Source: Sphingomonas sp. TDK1
GTDB lineage: Bacteria > Pseudomonadota > Alphaproteobacteria > Sphingomonadales > Sphingomonadaceae
Direction of reading: 5' to 3'
Assembly: GCF_001650735.1 (NCBI RefSeq)
Contig: NZ_LXVY01000048.1
Location: forward strand, 310,001 to 374,000
Length of the DNA: 64,000 bases
Shown: positions 8,711 through 17,408 of the stretch, one piece after another
Layout of the letters: every line of letters starts with the position of its first letter
How positions within the stretch are numbered: position 1 is the stretch's first letter
Translations under genes and position numbers: made by a program
Notes under the pieces: model-generated
What the model was told of the DNA's origin: nothing
The model's database searches: none
What the model saw: only the letters and a program-made list of their open reading frames with translations

Positions 8711-10315
8711 TTGGAAGCGATCAAGAATCTGGTGACGCAACTCGGCACCAAGCGGCTCGCGATGATGGGCGGTGTGGCGTTCGCCCTGCTGGCGGCGCTG
8801 ACCTTCGTGGCGATGAGCAGCTCCAAGTCCAACATGGGCTATCTCTACACCGATCTCGATCCGGCCGCGGCCTCGACGATCACCGAGAAGCTGAAGGCGC
8901 AGAACGTGCCCTACACGCTCTCCGCCGACGGCACCGCGATCATGGCCCCCGAGGACAAGCTGGCCGAACTGCGCATGAGCATGGCCAGCGAGAAGCTGGG
9001 CGGCAAGATCGGCTATGAGGTGCTCGACGAGGAGCAGCCCTTCGGCGTTTCCGCCAGCCGCGCCAAGATGAACGAGACGCGCGCCATTGAAGGCGAGCTC
9101 TCCAAGTCGATCCAGACCATCCAGAGCGTCACCGCCGCCCGCGTCCATATCGTGATGCCCGAGCGCGCGATGTTTGCCAACGAAAGCCGCAAGGCGACCG
9201 CCGCCGTCACCATCAAGACCAAGGGCCATATCGGCTCCGAGCAGGTGGCGGCGATCCGCTACCTCGTTTCCTCCTCGGTGCCGGAGCTTTCGCCCGACGC
9301 CGTCTCGGTCGTCGACCAGACCGGCGCGCTGCTCGCGCGCGCGGGCGATCCGGACACCGCCGCCGCCGGCGACGCCGACGAGCGCCAGCAGACCGTCGAA
9401 GGCAAGCTGCGCGACGAGATCGAAGCGCTGCTCCAGCCGATCGTCGGCGAGGGCAAGGTCCGCGCCGAGGTCTCCGCCCAGATTGATCGCGACCAGACGC
9501 GCGAGGAATCGAACGTCTATGATCCGGACAAGCAGGTCGTCGCCCGCCAGGTGAGCGTCGAGACCGGCGACCAGAACAAGGAAAGCGACGCGGGGCCCCA
9601 GACCGCTTCGGTCGCGAACCAGCTGCCCGACGCCAAGGCCAATCCGGGCACCCCGGGCAGCTCGCGCCAATCGGCCAGCAACCAGACCTCGGAAGACACG
9701 ACCTATTCGAACAGCTCGACCAAGACGGTCACGCTGCGCTCGCCGGGCAAGGTCACCCGCCTCACCGTCGCGGTGATGGTCGATGGCGGTCCGAAGGGCC
9801 TGCCCGCCGACCAGATCCAGCGTCTGCAGCGCCTGGTGGAGAATGCCGTGGGCATCGACACCCAGCGCGGTGACAGCGTGGTGGTGGAAAGCATGCCCTT
9901 CTCGGCAGTGCCGGTGGACGAGGGCAAGGAAAGCTTCCTCTCCAAGCTGCCGATGGACCGGATCTGGACCTTCCTGCAGCTCGCGCTGATCGCCGGCGTC
10001 GGCCTGCTCGCCCTGCGCATGCTGAAGCCCAAGGCCGACCCGCTGCCGATCGAGCCGGAAATGACCGCGCTCGAAGCCCAGAAGCAGGCCGAGGAACTGC
10101 GCGCGCTGACCGAACGGGCCGCCGATGGCGACCCGGACGCGCTGCAGCAGCTCGAGCATATGACGCCGAGCGAAACCGCGCTGCTCGATCAGGAAATCGC
10201 CCTCGCCCAGGTGGACGGGCGGATCAAGCTCTCCGCCCTGAAGCGGATCGGATCGGCCATCGCGGCCAGCCCGCCCGAGGCCGCCTCGGTGATCCGCCAG
10301 TGGATGAACGCATAG
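8711..10315 (+). CDS. fliF: Flagellar MS-ring protein FliF
   Basis: FliF forms the inner-membrane MS ring on which the basal body is built. The product is 534 residues with a TTG start (8711). No in-frame ATG gives a complete N-terminus, although ATG codons about 17 codons in would still keep the first membrane helix. There is a TM helix at about 19-36, ring-building motifs including LRMSMASEKLG, the block PERAMFANESRKATAAV, a low-complexity linker near residue 310 with many Asn/Ser, and a second TM at about 417-436. A cytoplasmic FliG-binding tail follows. It heads fliF-fliN-flbD-flhA. Confidence 0.95.
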   Translation: MEAIKNLVTQLGTKRLAMMGGVAFALLAALTFVAMSSSKSNMGYLYTDLDPAAASTITEKLKAQNVPYTLSADGTAIMAPEDKLAELRMSMASEKLGGKIGYEVLDEEQPFGVSASRAKMNETRAIEGELSKSIQTIQSVTAARVHIVMPERAMFANESRKATAAVTIKTKGHIGSEQVAAIRYLVSSSVPELSPDAVSVVDQTGALLARAGDPDTAAAGDADERQQTVEGKLRDEIEALLQPIVGEGKVRAEVSAQIDRDQTREESNVYDPDKQVVARQVSVETGDQNKESDAGPQTASVANQLPDAKANPGTPGSSRQSASNQTSEDTTYSNSSTKTVTLRSPGKVTRLTVAVMVDGGPKGLPADQIQRLQRLVENAVGIDTQRGDSVVVESMPFSAVPVDEGKESFLSKLPMDRIWTFLQLALIAGVGLLALRMLKPKADPLPIEPEMTALEAQKQAEELRALTERAADGDPDALQQLEHMTPSETALLDQEIALAQVDGRIKLSALKRIGSAIAASPPEAASVIRQWMNA

Positions 10316-10326
10316 GATATTAGCAG

Positions 10327-10686
10327 ATGACGATCGATCCCCACGACATCATCCCGTCCGACGGCTCCGAGCCCCGGCCCGCGCCCGCCCCCGATTTCGA
10401 GGATTTCGAACTGCCGGGCAGCACGCCCGATCCGCATGCCGTCAGCGCCGGCCTGGAAGCGGTGCACGACGTTCCGGTGAAGGTTCAGGCGGTGCTGGGC
10501 CGCGCGCGCATGCCGATCGGCGATCTGCTCGCGCTCTCCTCCGGCACCGTTCTCGAACTGGACCGCCGCGTCGGCGAGCCGGTCGACATCTTCGTCAACG
10601 ATCGCCTGATCGCCCGCGGCGAAGTCGTGCTGATCGACAACGCGCTGGGCGTGACGCTCACCGAAATCGTGCGGCCCGACCGCTGA
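10327..10686 (+). CDS. fliN: Flagellar motor switch protein FliN
   Basis: FliN is a C-ring protein at the base of the switch complex. The product is 119 residues with a Pro/Asp-rich N-terminal extension (first 45 residues) and a SpoA domain: VPVKVQAVLGRARMPIGDLL, then SGTVLELDRRVGEPVDIFVN and GEVVLIDNALGVTLTEI. Its stop codon overlaps the flbD start by one base (TGATG), so translation is coupled. Confidence 0.93.
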   Translation: MTIDPHDIIPSDGSEPRPAPAPDFEDFELPGSTPDPHAVSAGLEAVHDVPVKVQAVLGRARMPIGDLLALSSGTVLELDRRVGEPVDIFVNDRLIARGEVVLIDNALGVTLTEIVRPDR

Positions 10687-12017
10687 TGGCAAATCCGATC
10701 CGCATGCTGCTCATCGGCGCCCCCGGCAGCGAGTTCCGTCTCGCCGCCGAACTGGCGCGGAGCGCCGGCGCCGAAGTGGCGATGGCCGACACCCCGGAGG
10801 ACGGGCTGGTCGAGCTGCGCCAGGGCGGTGCCGATCTCGTGATGATCGACGTCGAGGCCGACATTGCCGGCTTCATGGCGAGCATCCATGCCGAACGCTT
10901 CACCATCGCCGTGCTGGCCTGCGGCATCGACGCCCCCGCCGAGCGTGCGGTGGCGGCGATCCGTGCCGGTGCGCGCGACTATGTGCCGCTCCCGCCGCAG
11001 CGCGAGTTGATCGCCGCGGCGATCGCCTCGGTGGTCGAGCGCAAGGCACCGGCCTGGATCGGCGGCCACCCCGCCCTCGCTCGCGCCCTGTCGCTCGCGG
11101 CCGGCGTCGCGCCCAGCGGCGCGCCCGTGCTGATCACCGGCGAAAAGGGCAGCGGCAAGGAAATGATGGCGCGCGCGGTGCACGACGCTTCCGGGCGCCC
11201 GCACCCCATGCTCGTCGCCGAATGCGCCGGGGTCGCACCGGACGTGCTCGAATCCGAACTGTTCGGCCATGAAGCCGGCGCCTTCCCCGGCGCCGTCGCC
11301 CGCCGCATCGGCCGGCTCGAAAAGGCCGGGCACGGCACGGTGCTGCTGCGCGAAGTCGGCATGCTGTCGCCGGCGCTGCAGGCCAAGCTGCACGACGTGC
11401 TGCAGAAGCAGCAGTTCCGCCGCCTTGCCGGCAGCGAACTGGTGCCGTTCCACGCTCGGCTGATCGCGACGTCGAGCCTGAACCTCGATGCGCTGGTCGA
11501 AAGCGGCACGTTCCGCGCCGATTTGCTGGTGCGGATGGGGCTGGTCCGTGTCGAGGTGCCGCCGCTGCGTGCCCGCGGCGAGGACATCCTCGCCCTCGCC
11601 CGCTATTTCGCCAAGCGCCACGCCGAAGTGGACGGCCTGCCCGCGCGTGCCTTCACCGACGAGGCATTGGCGCTGCTCCAGCGCTATGTCTGGCCGGGCA
11701 ATATCCGCGAGCTGGACGAGACGGTGCACCGCGCGATCCTGCTGGGTCGCGGCGCCGCGATCATGCCGGGCGACCTGGTGCGCGCCGACGGCACGCCCCT
11801 GTCCGAGCTCAACGCCGAGACCAATCCGCTCGACATCAACAGCCTGGTCGGCCGGACGGTGGAGGAAGTCGAGCGCGAGCTGATCCTGCAGACGCTCGAG
11901 CGCTGCCACGGCAACCGCACCTCGGCGTCGAACATCCTCGGCATTTCGGTGCGGACGATGCGCAACAAGCTGCGCAGCTTCATCGAAGCCGGCATCGCCG
12001 TCTCGCCCGCGCCCTGA
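10686..12017 (+). CDS. flbD: FlbD-type flagellar regulator with altered AAA+ motifs
   Basis: A 443-residue homologue of FlbD, the enhancer-binding protein that activates late and represses early flagellar genes in Caulobacter. Its order is an N-terminal receiver-like domain (about 1-115, acceptor-like Asp in VMIDVEAD), a sigma54-interacting AAA+ domain (about 125-355) and a C-terminal Fis-type helix-turn-helix (about 395-435, NRTSASNILGISVRTMRNKL). Walker A is present (GEKGSGKE, residue about 152) and the arginine-finger block FRADLLVRM is kept. Two hallmark motifs are changed: the sigma54-contacting GAFTGA loop reads GAFPGA (about 198), and Walker B, usually LLDE, reads LLRE (about 221). DNA binding is probably intact. 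Activation of RpoN by ATP hydrolysis may be weak or lost. ftr-like sites occur before four flagellar units here. Confidence 0.88.
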   Translation: MANPIRMLLIGAPGSEFRLAAELARSAGAEVAMADTPEDGLVELRQGGADLVMIDVEADIAGFMASIHAERFTIAVLACGIDAPAERAVAAIRAGARDYVPLPPQRELIAAAIASVVERKAPAWIGGHPALARALSLAAGVAPSGAPVLITGEKGSGKEMMARAVHDASGRPHPMLVAECAGVAPDVLESELFGHEAGAFPGAVARRIGRLEKAGHGTVLLREVGMLSPALQAKLHDVLQKQQFRRLAGSELVPFHARLIATSSLNLDALVESGTFRADLLVRMGLVRVEVPPLRARGEDILALARYFAKRHAEVDGLPARAFTDEALALLQRYVWPGNIRELDETVHRAILLGRGAAIMPGDLVRADGTPLSELNAETNPLDINSLVGRTVEEVERELILQTLERCHGNRTSASNILGISVRTMRNKLRSFIEAGIAVSPAP

Positions 12018-12039
12018 CCTCTATTCCCGGTAGCAGCCC

Positions 12040-14121
12040 ATGCCTCCCGTCGTCCTGAACTTCTTCCAGCGGATCGGCGCCAATCGCGACATGGCGCTCG
12101 CCGGCGGCGTGATCGCGATCATCGCGATGCTGATCCTGCCGATGCCCGGCTGGCTGCTCGACATGGGCCTCGCCCTGTCGATCACCCTCTCGGTGATGAT
12201 CCTGATGACGGCGTTGTTCATCGAGAAGCCGCTGGAACTCAGCGCCTTCCCGACGATCCTGCTGATCGCGACGATGCTGCGGCTGGGCCTGAACCTCGCC
12301 TCTACCCGCCTCATCCTCGGCCATGGCCATGAAGGACCGGATGCCGCCGGCGGCGTGATTGGCGCCTTCGGCAAGTTCCTGATGGGCGGCGAGACGATCA
12401 TCGGCCTCACCATCTTCATCATCCTGGTCGTCATCAACTTCGTCGTCATCACCAAGGGCGCCGGCCGCATCGCCGAAGTCGCCGCGCGGTTCAGCCTCGA
12501 CTCGATGCCCGGCAAGCAGATGGCGATCGACGCCGATCTTTCCGCCGGCATGATCAACGAGGAACAGGCCAAGCAGCGCCGCGCCGACGTGGAGGCCGAA
12601 AGCGGCTTCTACGGCGCGATGGACGGTGCGTCCAAGTTCGTGAAGGGCGATGCGGTCGCCGGCCTGCTGATCACCGCGATCAACATCGTCGTCGGCCTGG
12701 GCATCGGCGTCATCTCGCACGGCGTGCCGATCGGCGAGGCTTTCCATACCTATACCGTGCTCACCGCCGGCGACGGGCTGGTCAGCCAGATCCCGGCACT
12801 GATCGTCTCCACCGCCGCGGGCCTGCTCGTCTCCAAGGGCGGCGTGGCCGGCAAGACCGGTTCGGCGCTGGGCGACCAGCTCGGCCGCTATCCCAAGGCG
12901 TTCGGCATGGTGTCGTTCCTGATGGGTGCGCTGGCGCTGATGCCGGGCCTGCCCTTCGTGCCGTTCGCCGCCTTCTCCGCCCTGTCGGGCTGGCTGGCCT
13001 GGGACATGTCGCGCCGCGCCACCGCCAAAGCGGCGCAGGAGCGGCTGAAGGCGGCCGCCGAAGCCGTTCAGGCGCAGACCGTCGAACAGCCGATTGCCGA
13101 GACTCTGGCCATCGACGCCGTGCGGATCGAGATCGGCTATGCCCTGCTGCCGATGATCAACGACGATACGCGCGAACCGCGGCTTGACGATCAGGTGCGC
13201 GCGCTGCGCCGCCAGATGGCGACGGAATATGGCTTTGTGCTGCCGTCGGTGCGGATCATCGACAATATGGGCCTGAAGCCCAACGAATATGTCATCTCGA
13301 TCAAGGAAACCGAGGCGGCGCGCGGCGAGATTCGTCTGGAAAAGCTGCTGCTGATCAATCCGGGCGGCGGCCAGGTCGGCCTGCCGGGCGAGGAAACCAG
13401 GGAACCGGTGTTCGGTCTGCCCGCGCTGTGGATCGATCGCGAACTGCGCGACGAAGCCGGCTTCCGCGGCCTCACCGTGGTCGACTGCGGTACGATCATC
13501 GCGACGCACCTGACCGAACTGGTGAAAGACAATATCTCCGATCTGCTCTCCTACACCGAGACGCAGAAGCTGCTGACCGAAGTCCACAAGGAATCGGAAA
13601 AGCTGGTGGCGGACATCATCCCGTCCAAGGTGTCGGTATCGAGCGTGCAGCGCATCCTGCAGAACCTGCTGGCCGAAGGCATCTCGATCCGCGACGTGCC
13701 GACGATCCTGGAAGGCATCGCGGAATCGGCGCCGCTCACCAGCAACCTGACGACGATCACCGAGCATGTCCGCAGCCGCCTGGCGCGCCAGATCAGCGCG
13801 CAGCAGGTGCGCGGCGAGGCCATCCCGGTCGTCACGCTCTCGGCGGACTGGGACCAGGCCTTTGCCGACAGCATCCTCGGCGCAGGCGACGATCGCCAGC
13901 TGGCGATGGCGCCTTCCGCGCTGCAGCAGTTCATCGGTGCCGTGCGCGAAACCTATGACCGGCTGGCGCAGGACGGCGAGATCCCCTGCCTGCTCACCAG
14001 CCCATCGATCCGGCCGTTCGTCCGCTCGATCATCGAGCGTGTCCGCCCGGCAACGGTGGTCCTTTCGCAGAACGAGATCCATGCCCGCGCCCGCATCCGC
14101 GCGCTCGGGGTAATTGGCTGA
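12040..14121 (+). CDS. flhA: Flagellar export gate protein FlhA
   Basis: FlhA is the largest membrane subunit of the flagellar type III secretion gate. It couples proton flow to export and docks substrates. The 693-residue length is normal. About eight N-terminal TM helices are present, with the FHIPEP-family signature MLRLGLNLASTRLILG and the cytoplasmic FHIPEP loop carrying DSMPGKQMAIDADL. The soluble C-terminal domain has VRIIDNMGLKPNEYVI and ends with VLSQNEIHARARIRALG. It lies 22 bp after flbD. fliPQR and flhB are not in the window. Confidence 0.96.
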   Translation: MPPVVLNFFQRIGANRDMALAGGVIAIIAMLILPMPGWLLDMGLALSITLSVMILMTALFIEKPLELSAFPTILLIATMLRLGLNLASTRLILGHGHEGPDAAGGVIGAFGKFLMGGETIIGLTIFIILVVINFVVITKGAGRIAEVAARFSLDSMPGKQMAIDADLSAGMINEEQAKQRRADVEAESGFYGAMDGASKFVKGDAVAGLLITAINIVVGLGIGVISHGVPIGEAFHTYTVLTAGDGLVSQIPALIVSTAAGLLVSKGGVAGKTGSALGDQLGRYPKAFGMVSFLMGALALMPGLPFVPFAAFSALSGWLAWDMSRRATAKAAQERLKAAAEAVQAQTVEQPIAETLAIDAVRIEIGYALLPMINDDTREPRLDDQVRALRRQMATEYGFVLPSVRIIDNMGLKPNEYVISIKETEAARGEIRLEKLLLINPGGGQVGLPGEETREPVFGLPALWIDRELRDEAGFRGLTVVDCGTIIATHLTELVKDNISDLLSYTETQKLLTEVHKESEKLVADIIPSKVSVSSVQRILQNLLAEGISIRDVPTILEGIAESAPLTSNLTTITEHVRSRLARQISAQQVRGEAIPVVTLSADWDQAFADSILGAGDDRQLAMAPSALQQFIGAVRETYDRLAQDGEIPCLLTSPSIRPFVRSIIERVRPATVVLSQNEIHARARIRALGVIG

Positions 14122-14147
14122 TCTTCCACGATCGTTTCGGCGATCAT

Positions 14148-14182
14148 CCTATAATGGTTTGGAACGGCCACTTTTCGGCCGT
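14148..14182 (+). promoter_or_regulatory. YCTATAAN box and leader hairpin before fliK
   Basis: CCTATAAT at 14148-14155 lies 45 bp before fliK. It is followed by an inverted repeat ACGGCC (14164-14169) and GGCCGT (14177-14182) in the presumed leader. This gives fliK-flgD its own promoter downstream of flhA. Confidence 0.45.
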
Positions 14183-14199
14183 GGGCACGAGGCGACTGC

Positions 14200-15702
14200 A
14201 TGAATGTCACGACTATCGGCTTCCCCTTCGCCGCTCCCGCACCGCAAGGAGGCGCGGCGGATGCCGGAACCGGCGCCGGCTTTGCCGGGCTGCTCGGCAC
14301 GGTGGCCGGTGACGGGGCCGCAGGGCAACCGACCTTCGGCATGCCCGGCGCGCCGATGCTCGGCATGCCGCAGATCGGTGCCCAGACCAACGCGCCCTTG
14401 CTCCCCAGCGCACTCGACCCGGCTACCGCACTGCCCGGTGACAAACCCCAGGTGGCGATGGCCCAATTGCTGGCCACGGCGGCACCGAGCGCGGTCACGC
14501 CTCCGGTGGCCACCGGAGGCAATCCGCTCGCCGATGCTATCGCCAAGGCACTTGCCAACGCCCAGGGTACCGGGACGGACGCCGCGACGACCGGCGACAC
14601 GCCGGCGGTGCCTGCCGAAACCGGCGCGACCCCGGCCAAGGCAGCCGCCACGCCGTCCCAGCCCGGCCCCACGGAGCCGGGGCAGGGCTCCGCCGAGACC
14701 AAGCCGGGCACCACGGACCTTCCGATCGCAGCAACTGATGCAGCACTCCCCACGGCACCCGCTGCTCCGGCAGCGCCGCAACCTGCGGTAGCGGGAAAGC
14801 CGGTCGCCAAGCCGGCTCGGACGGAAGCGAGTGACGATGCGGGGCTGGATCCTGCGGGCGCGCCCCTCCCCGCGCCGCAACAGGCCAATGTGGCTCTCGC
14901 GGTGCAGCCGGTCGCGGTACCCGTTGCCCAACCGCAGCCCGTCGCGCAGCCCGCGGCGCAGCAGCCGGCCGCGCAGGGCAAGACCAGCGGCGTGCAGGCG
15001 CCGCGCTCCGGCAAGATCGACACCGTTGCGGCGAACGACACCGCGCCCGCGCAGAGCACGCACGACAAGATTGCGGATCTGGCACAGGCGATCGGCCCGC
15101 ACGGACAGAGCGGCGGCGACGCCAGCGCGCAGGGCGACAGCAAGCAGCAGGCATTCGGGCAGCAGCTCGCCTCGGTGGATGCCCGCCAGGCGGGCGCCGC
15201 TGCGATGGCGGGCACCGCCCCCTTCAATGCGATGCCAGCGACGACGGCATCGCCAGCGTCCGAACCCGTGCTGCACGCCCGCCCGGGCGAGCTGGGCCGG
15301 AACCTCGGCGTCGAAATTGCCCGCAAGGTGGATGCGGGCGAGGACACGCTGCGCGTGCGGCTGAATCCCGCCGAGCTCGGCCGCGTCGAAGTGACGCTTG
15401 CCTTCGACGACAAGGGCCGGGTGCAGGCAACCATGCGCGCGGAGAGCGAGCACGCGCTGAATCTGCTCCGCCAGGACGCGCCGGACCTTGGCCGCGCGCT
15501 CGACCAGGCCGGCATTCGCAACGACGCCGCCAGCTTCCGCTTCGAAAGTCGCGACGGCGGATCGGGCGGCAGCGGGAACGGCCAGTCCGCCTTCCAGCAG
15601 CAGTCGCGCGGCGGCAACCAGCAATTCCAAGACGAACCCGAAATCCAGACTGCCGCCTATCGCTCCGTCCGGAGCGATGGCCAGGTCGACCTCATCGCCT
15701 AA
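14200..15702 (+). CDS. fliK: Flagellar hook-length control protein FliK
   Basis: FliK measures hook length and switches export to filament-type substrates. The product is 500 residues. The first 350 are low complexity and rich in Ala, Pro, Gln and Thr, as usual for the disordered ruler. The conserved C-terminal Flg_hook domain contains TLRVRLNPAELGRVEVTLAF, followed by MRAESEHALNLLRQDAPDL. The tail is Gly/Gln/Ser-rich. flgD follows after 16 bp. Confidence 0.9.
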   Translation: MNVTTIGFPFAAPAPQGGAADAGTGAGFAGLLGTVAGDGAAGQPTFGMPGAPMLGMPQIGAQTNAPLLPSALDPATALPGDKPQVAMAQLLATAAPSAVTPPVATGGNPLADAIAKALANAQGTGTDAATTGDTPAVPAETGATPAKAAATPSQPGPTEPGQGSAETKPGTTDLPIAATDAALPTAPAAPAAPQPAVAGKPVAKPARTEASDDAGLDPAGAPLPAPQQANVALAVQPVAVPVAQPQPVAQPAAQQPAAQGKTSGVQAPRSGKIDTVAANDTAPAQSTHDKIADLAQAIGPHGQSGGDASAQGDSKQQAFGQQLASVDARQAGAAAMAGTAPFNAMPATTASPASEPVLHARPGELGRNLGVEIARKVDAGEDTLRVRLNPAELGRVEVTLAFDDKGRVQATMRAESEHALNLLRQDAPDLGRALDQAGIRNDAASFRFESRDGGSGGSGNGQSAFQQQSRGGNQQFQDEPEIQTAAYRSVRSDGQVDLIA

Positions 15703-15718
15703 CGCTCAGGAGTAGCGC

Positions 15719-16381
15719 ATGACTCTCGTCTCTTCCGCCACTAGCCAGTCCGCAGCGCAAAGCGCCTCGGATGCGGCGACGTCCAAGCTGACCGGCGACT
15801 ATACGCTGTTCCTGAAACTGCTGACCACCCAGATGCAGAACCAGGATCCGATGAACCCGATGGACAGCGCGCAATATACGCAGCAGCTGATCCAGTACTC
15901 GCAGGTCGAACAGTCGATCTCGCAGACCAAGACGCTCAACTCGATCCTGTCGGGCCTGAACATGACCTCGCTGACCACGAGCTCGTCGATGATCGGCCAG
16001 CCGGTGCAGCTCAACTCTGACAAGGCGGGCCTCAGCGCAACGACTCCCGCGCAGTGGGAGTGGAACTCGACCAACGCGATCAGTCAGCTCACCGCCACCG
16101 TCACCGACTCGAAGGGCGTGACGGTCGAGACGTTCAACGTCCCCGTGTCCGGCAAGTCAGGCCAGTTCAGCTGGGACGGCTCCACCACCAAGGGTCAGAA
16201 GTACACCGACGGCCTGTATCAGCTGACGCTGACCGGCAAGACCGATGCCGGCGCCAAGATCGCCACGACCGCAACTGCCGTCGGCAAGGTCACCGATGTG
16301 CAGATGCTCAATGGAACGCCCGTCGTTTCGGTAAACGGCGCACAGTACCCCACCAGCATGATCTTGCGGATTCAGAAGTAA
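15719..16381 (+). CDS. flgD: Flagellar hook capping protein FlgD
   Basis: FlgD caps the growing hook. The product is 220 residues with the conserved N-terminal segment LFLKLLTTQMQNQDPMNPMD and QYTQQLIQYSQVEQ, followed by a FlgD Ig/Tudor-like domain that ends in QMLNGTPVVSVNGAQY. The GSTTKGQKYTDGLYQLTLTG stretch is a typical FlgD Ig strand. It is co-transcribed with fliK. Confidence 0.93.
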   Translation: MTLVSSATSQSAAQSASDAATSKLTGDYTLFLKLLTTQMQNQDPMNPMDSAQYTQQLIQYSQVEQSISQTKTLNSILSGLNMTSLTTSSSMIGQPVQLNSDKAGLSATTPAQWEWNSTNAISQLTATVTDSKGVTVETFNVPVSGKSGQFSWDGSTTKGQKYTDGLYQLTLTGKTDAGAKIATTATAVGKVTDVQMLNGTPVVSVNGAQYPTSMILRIQK

Positions 16382-16868
16382 CTATTTCGGGTTAGACTGA
16401 TGCCTATGTAGTCCGGCTTAAGTAAAAATCCTGGATCTGATTGGAGCCGGATTCGTTTCTCTCCCGACCAAATTTGCGATATAAAAGGAACAGAAGCAGC
16501 GAGGACGTTCCGATCCCCTCACGATCCTAGCGCTTCGAAATTTGCCGAGCCCCCCGCTCGGCATAGCGGCAGGCCAGTTCCCCCCAACTGGCCTGCCGCT
16601 CGCATTTCCGGGCCATGCGGTTGCATCGCCGGATCATCGCGGGATGCCCCTGCCCCTTCGCATCCGGCGTCCTCAGCCCCGCGCATCGCCGCTGCGTGAC
16701 CTTGGGGCGCTTCCTTCCGCCGGACGCGATAGGTTGCATCCCATCGCTCCGAAGCGGGTGCAACGGCGCCAGCGCTCTCAATCTCGATAGGTAAGATGGC
16801 GGGTACGGGCCCAAGCCGGAGGCTACGCAGCCTGCGCGGGCAGCACGAAACCCGTTAGCGCGAAAATC
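16382..16868. other. Intergenic region with promoter-like box and two tandem hairpins
   Basis: No convincing coding region occurs in these 487 bp. Small open frames on both strands (for example 16527-16814 minus) lack a ribosome site and recognisable content. It holds a TATAAA box (16480-16485) followed by two adjacent strong hairpins with C5 and C6 loops. This would fit a small RNA gene or a flgD operon 3' structure, but neither is proven. Confidence 0.4.
16480..16600 (+). ncRNA. Candidate small RNA with two C-loop hairpins
   Basis: Downstream of TATAAA at 16480-16485, GCCGAGC (16544-16550) pairs with GCTCGGC (16556-16562) around CCCCC. Next, a 15-bp perfect stem spans 16565-16579 and 16586-16600 around CCCCCC. 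There is no U-run after the second stem, so it is not a classic terminator. C-rich loops can pair with G-rich ribosome sites, but this function is inference. Confidence 0.3.
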
Positions 16869-17270
16869 TTAGTGGACCCGCGCCTCGGCACGGCGGGTGA
16901 GTTCGCGCGCATGGGCGGATACGATGCACAGCTCGGCATAGAGCCGATCCCAGAAGGGTGCCGCGATCTCCAGCGCAGCGCTGCTTTCCTGGGCGAGGAC
17001 GAGCGCCGCAGAGGGGTCCAGCTCAAGCTTGAAGCGGGTGGAGAACATGCCGTCGACATGCTCGTCCGGCAGCCCCTGGGGCACCGACAGGCGCGCCGAC
17101 ATGATGTAGCCGGCCAGCACCTCCACGCCATACCCGTCGAGCAGGATCCGCGGGCGGGCCGAGAGGTCGGGACGTTCCAGCACGATCAGTGCACCCGAGG
17201 GATGCTCCTCGACGCTGACGCGGAGCCGGCCACCAAAGGCATCGGTAATTTCACGAATCCGCGGAAACAA
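16869..17270 (-). CDS. Conserved hypothetical protein in flagellar cluster
   Basis: A 133-residue soluble protein, TTG start at 17268-17270 with GGGAG 7 bp upstream. No family recognised with certainty. It has no signal peptide or TM helix. The N-terminal half is strand-rich (GRLRVSVEEHPSGALIVLERP, with GVEVLAGYIMSARLSVP), and the C-terminal half is helical and acidic. It sits between flgD and flagellin, facing the latter's terminator, and has a YCTATAAN box, so I infer a motility role. A chaperone-like or regulatory function is possible but not shown. Confidence 0.6.
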   Translation of the reverse strand: MFPRIREITDAFGGRLRVSVEEHPSGALIVLERPDLSARPRILLDGYGVEVLAGYIMSARLSVPQGLPDEHVDGMFSTRFKLELDPSAALVLAQESSAALEIAAPFWDRLYAELCIVSAHARELTRRAEARVH

Positions 17271-17280
17271 GGCCGATCTC

Positions 17281-17306
17281 CCAATTTCTCATCATTATAG
17301 AATTGG
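17281..17306 (-). promoter_or_regulatory. YCTATAAN box inside an inverted repeat
   Basis: On the minus strand TCTATAATG (TATAAT at 17294-17299) lies 24 bp before the hypothetical gene. It is flanked by CCAATT (17281-17286) and AATTGG (17301-17306), a 6-bp inverted repeat that could be an operator. Confidence 0.4.
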
Positions 17307-17333
17307 AAACCATATGTCCCCGCCGCGTGCAGA

Positions 17334-17370
17334 CAAAAAAGAGGGCCGGGATGGCGAACCATCCCGGCCC
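17334..17370 (-). terminator. Rho-independent terminator of flagellin gene
   Basis: A perfect 12-bp stem (17343-17354 with 17359-17370, loop of 4) is followed on the minus strand by TCTTTTTTG. It lies 38 bp after the flagellin stop. Confidence 0.9.
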
Positions 17371-17408
17371 CCGCAAGCCTTCGGCCCCCAGGGTTGGGCC
17401 TTGGGCTA

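Noticed and set aside
16527..16814. 95-codon minus-strand frame in the flgD-hypothetical gap
   Set aside because: It has no ribosome site and its 3' end is the two hairpins; the composition is unlike nearby genes.
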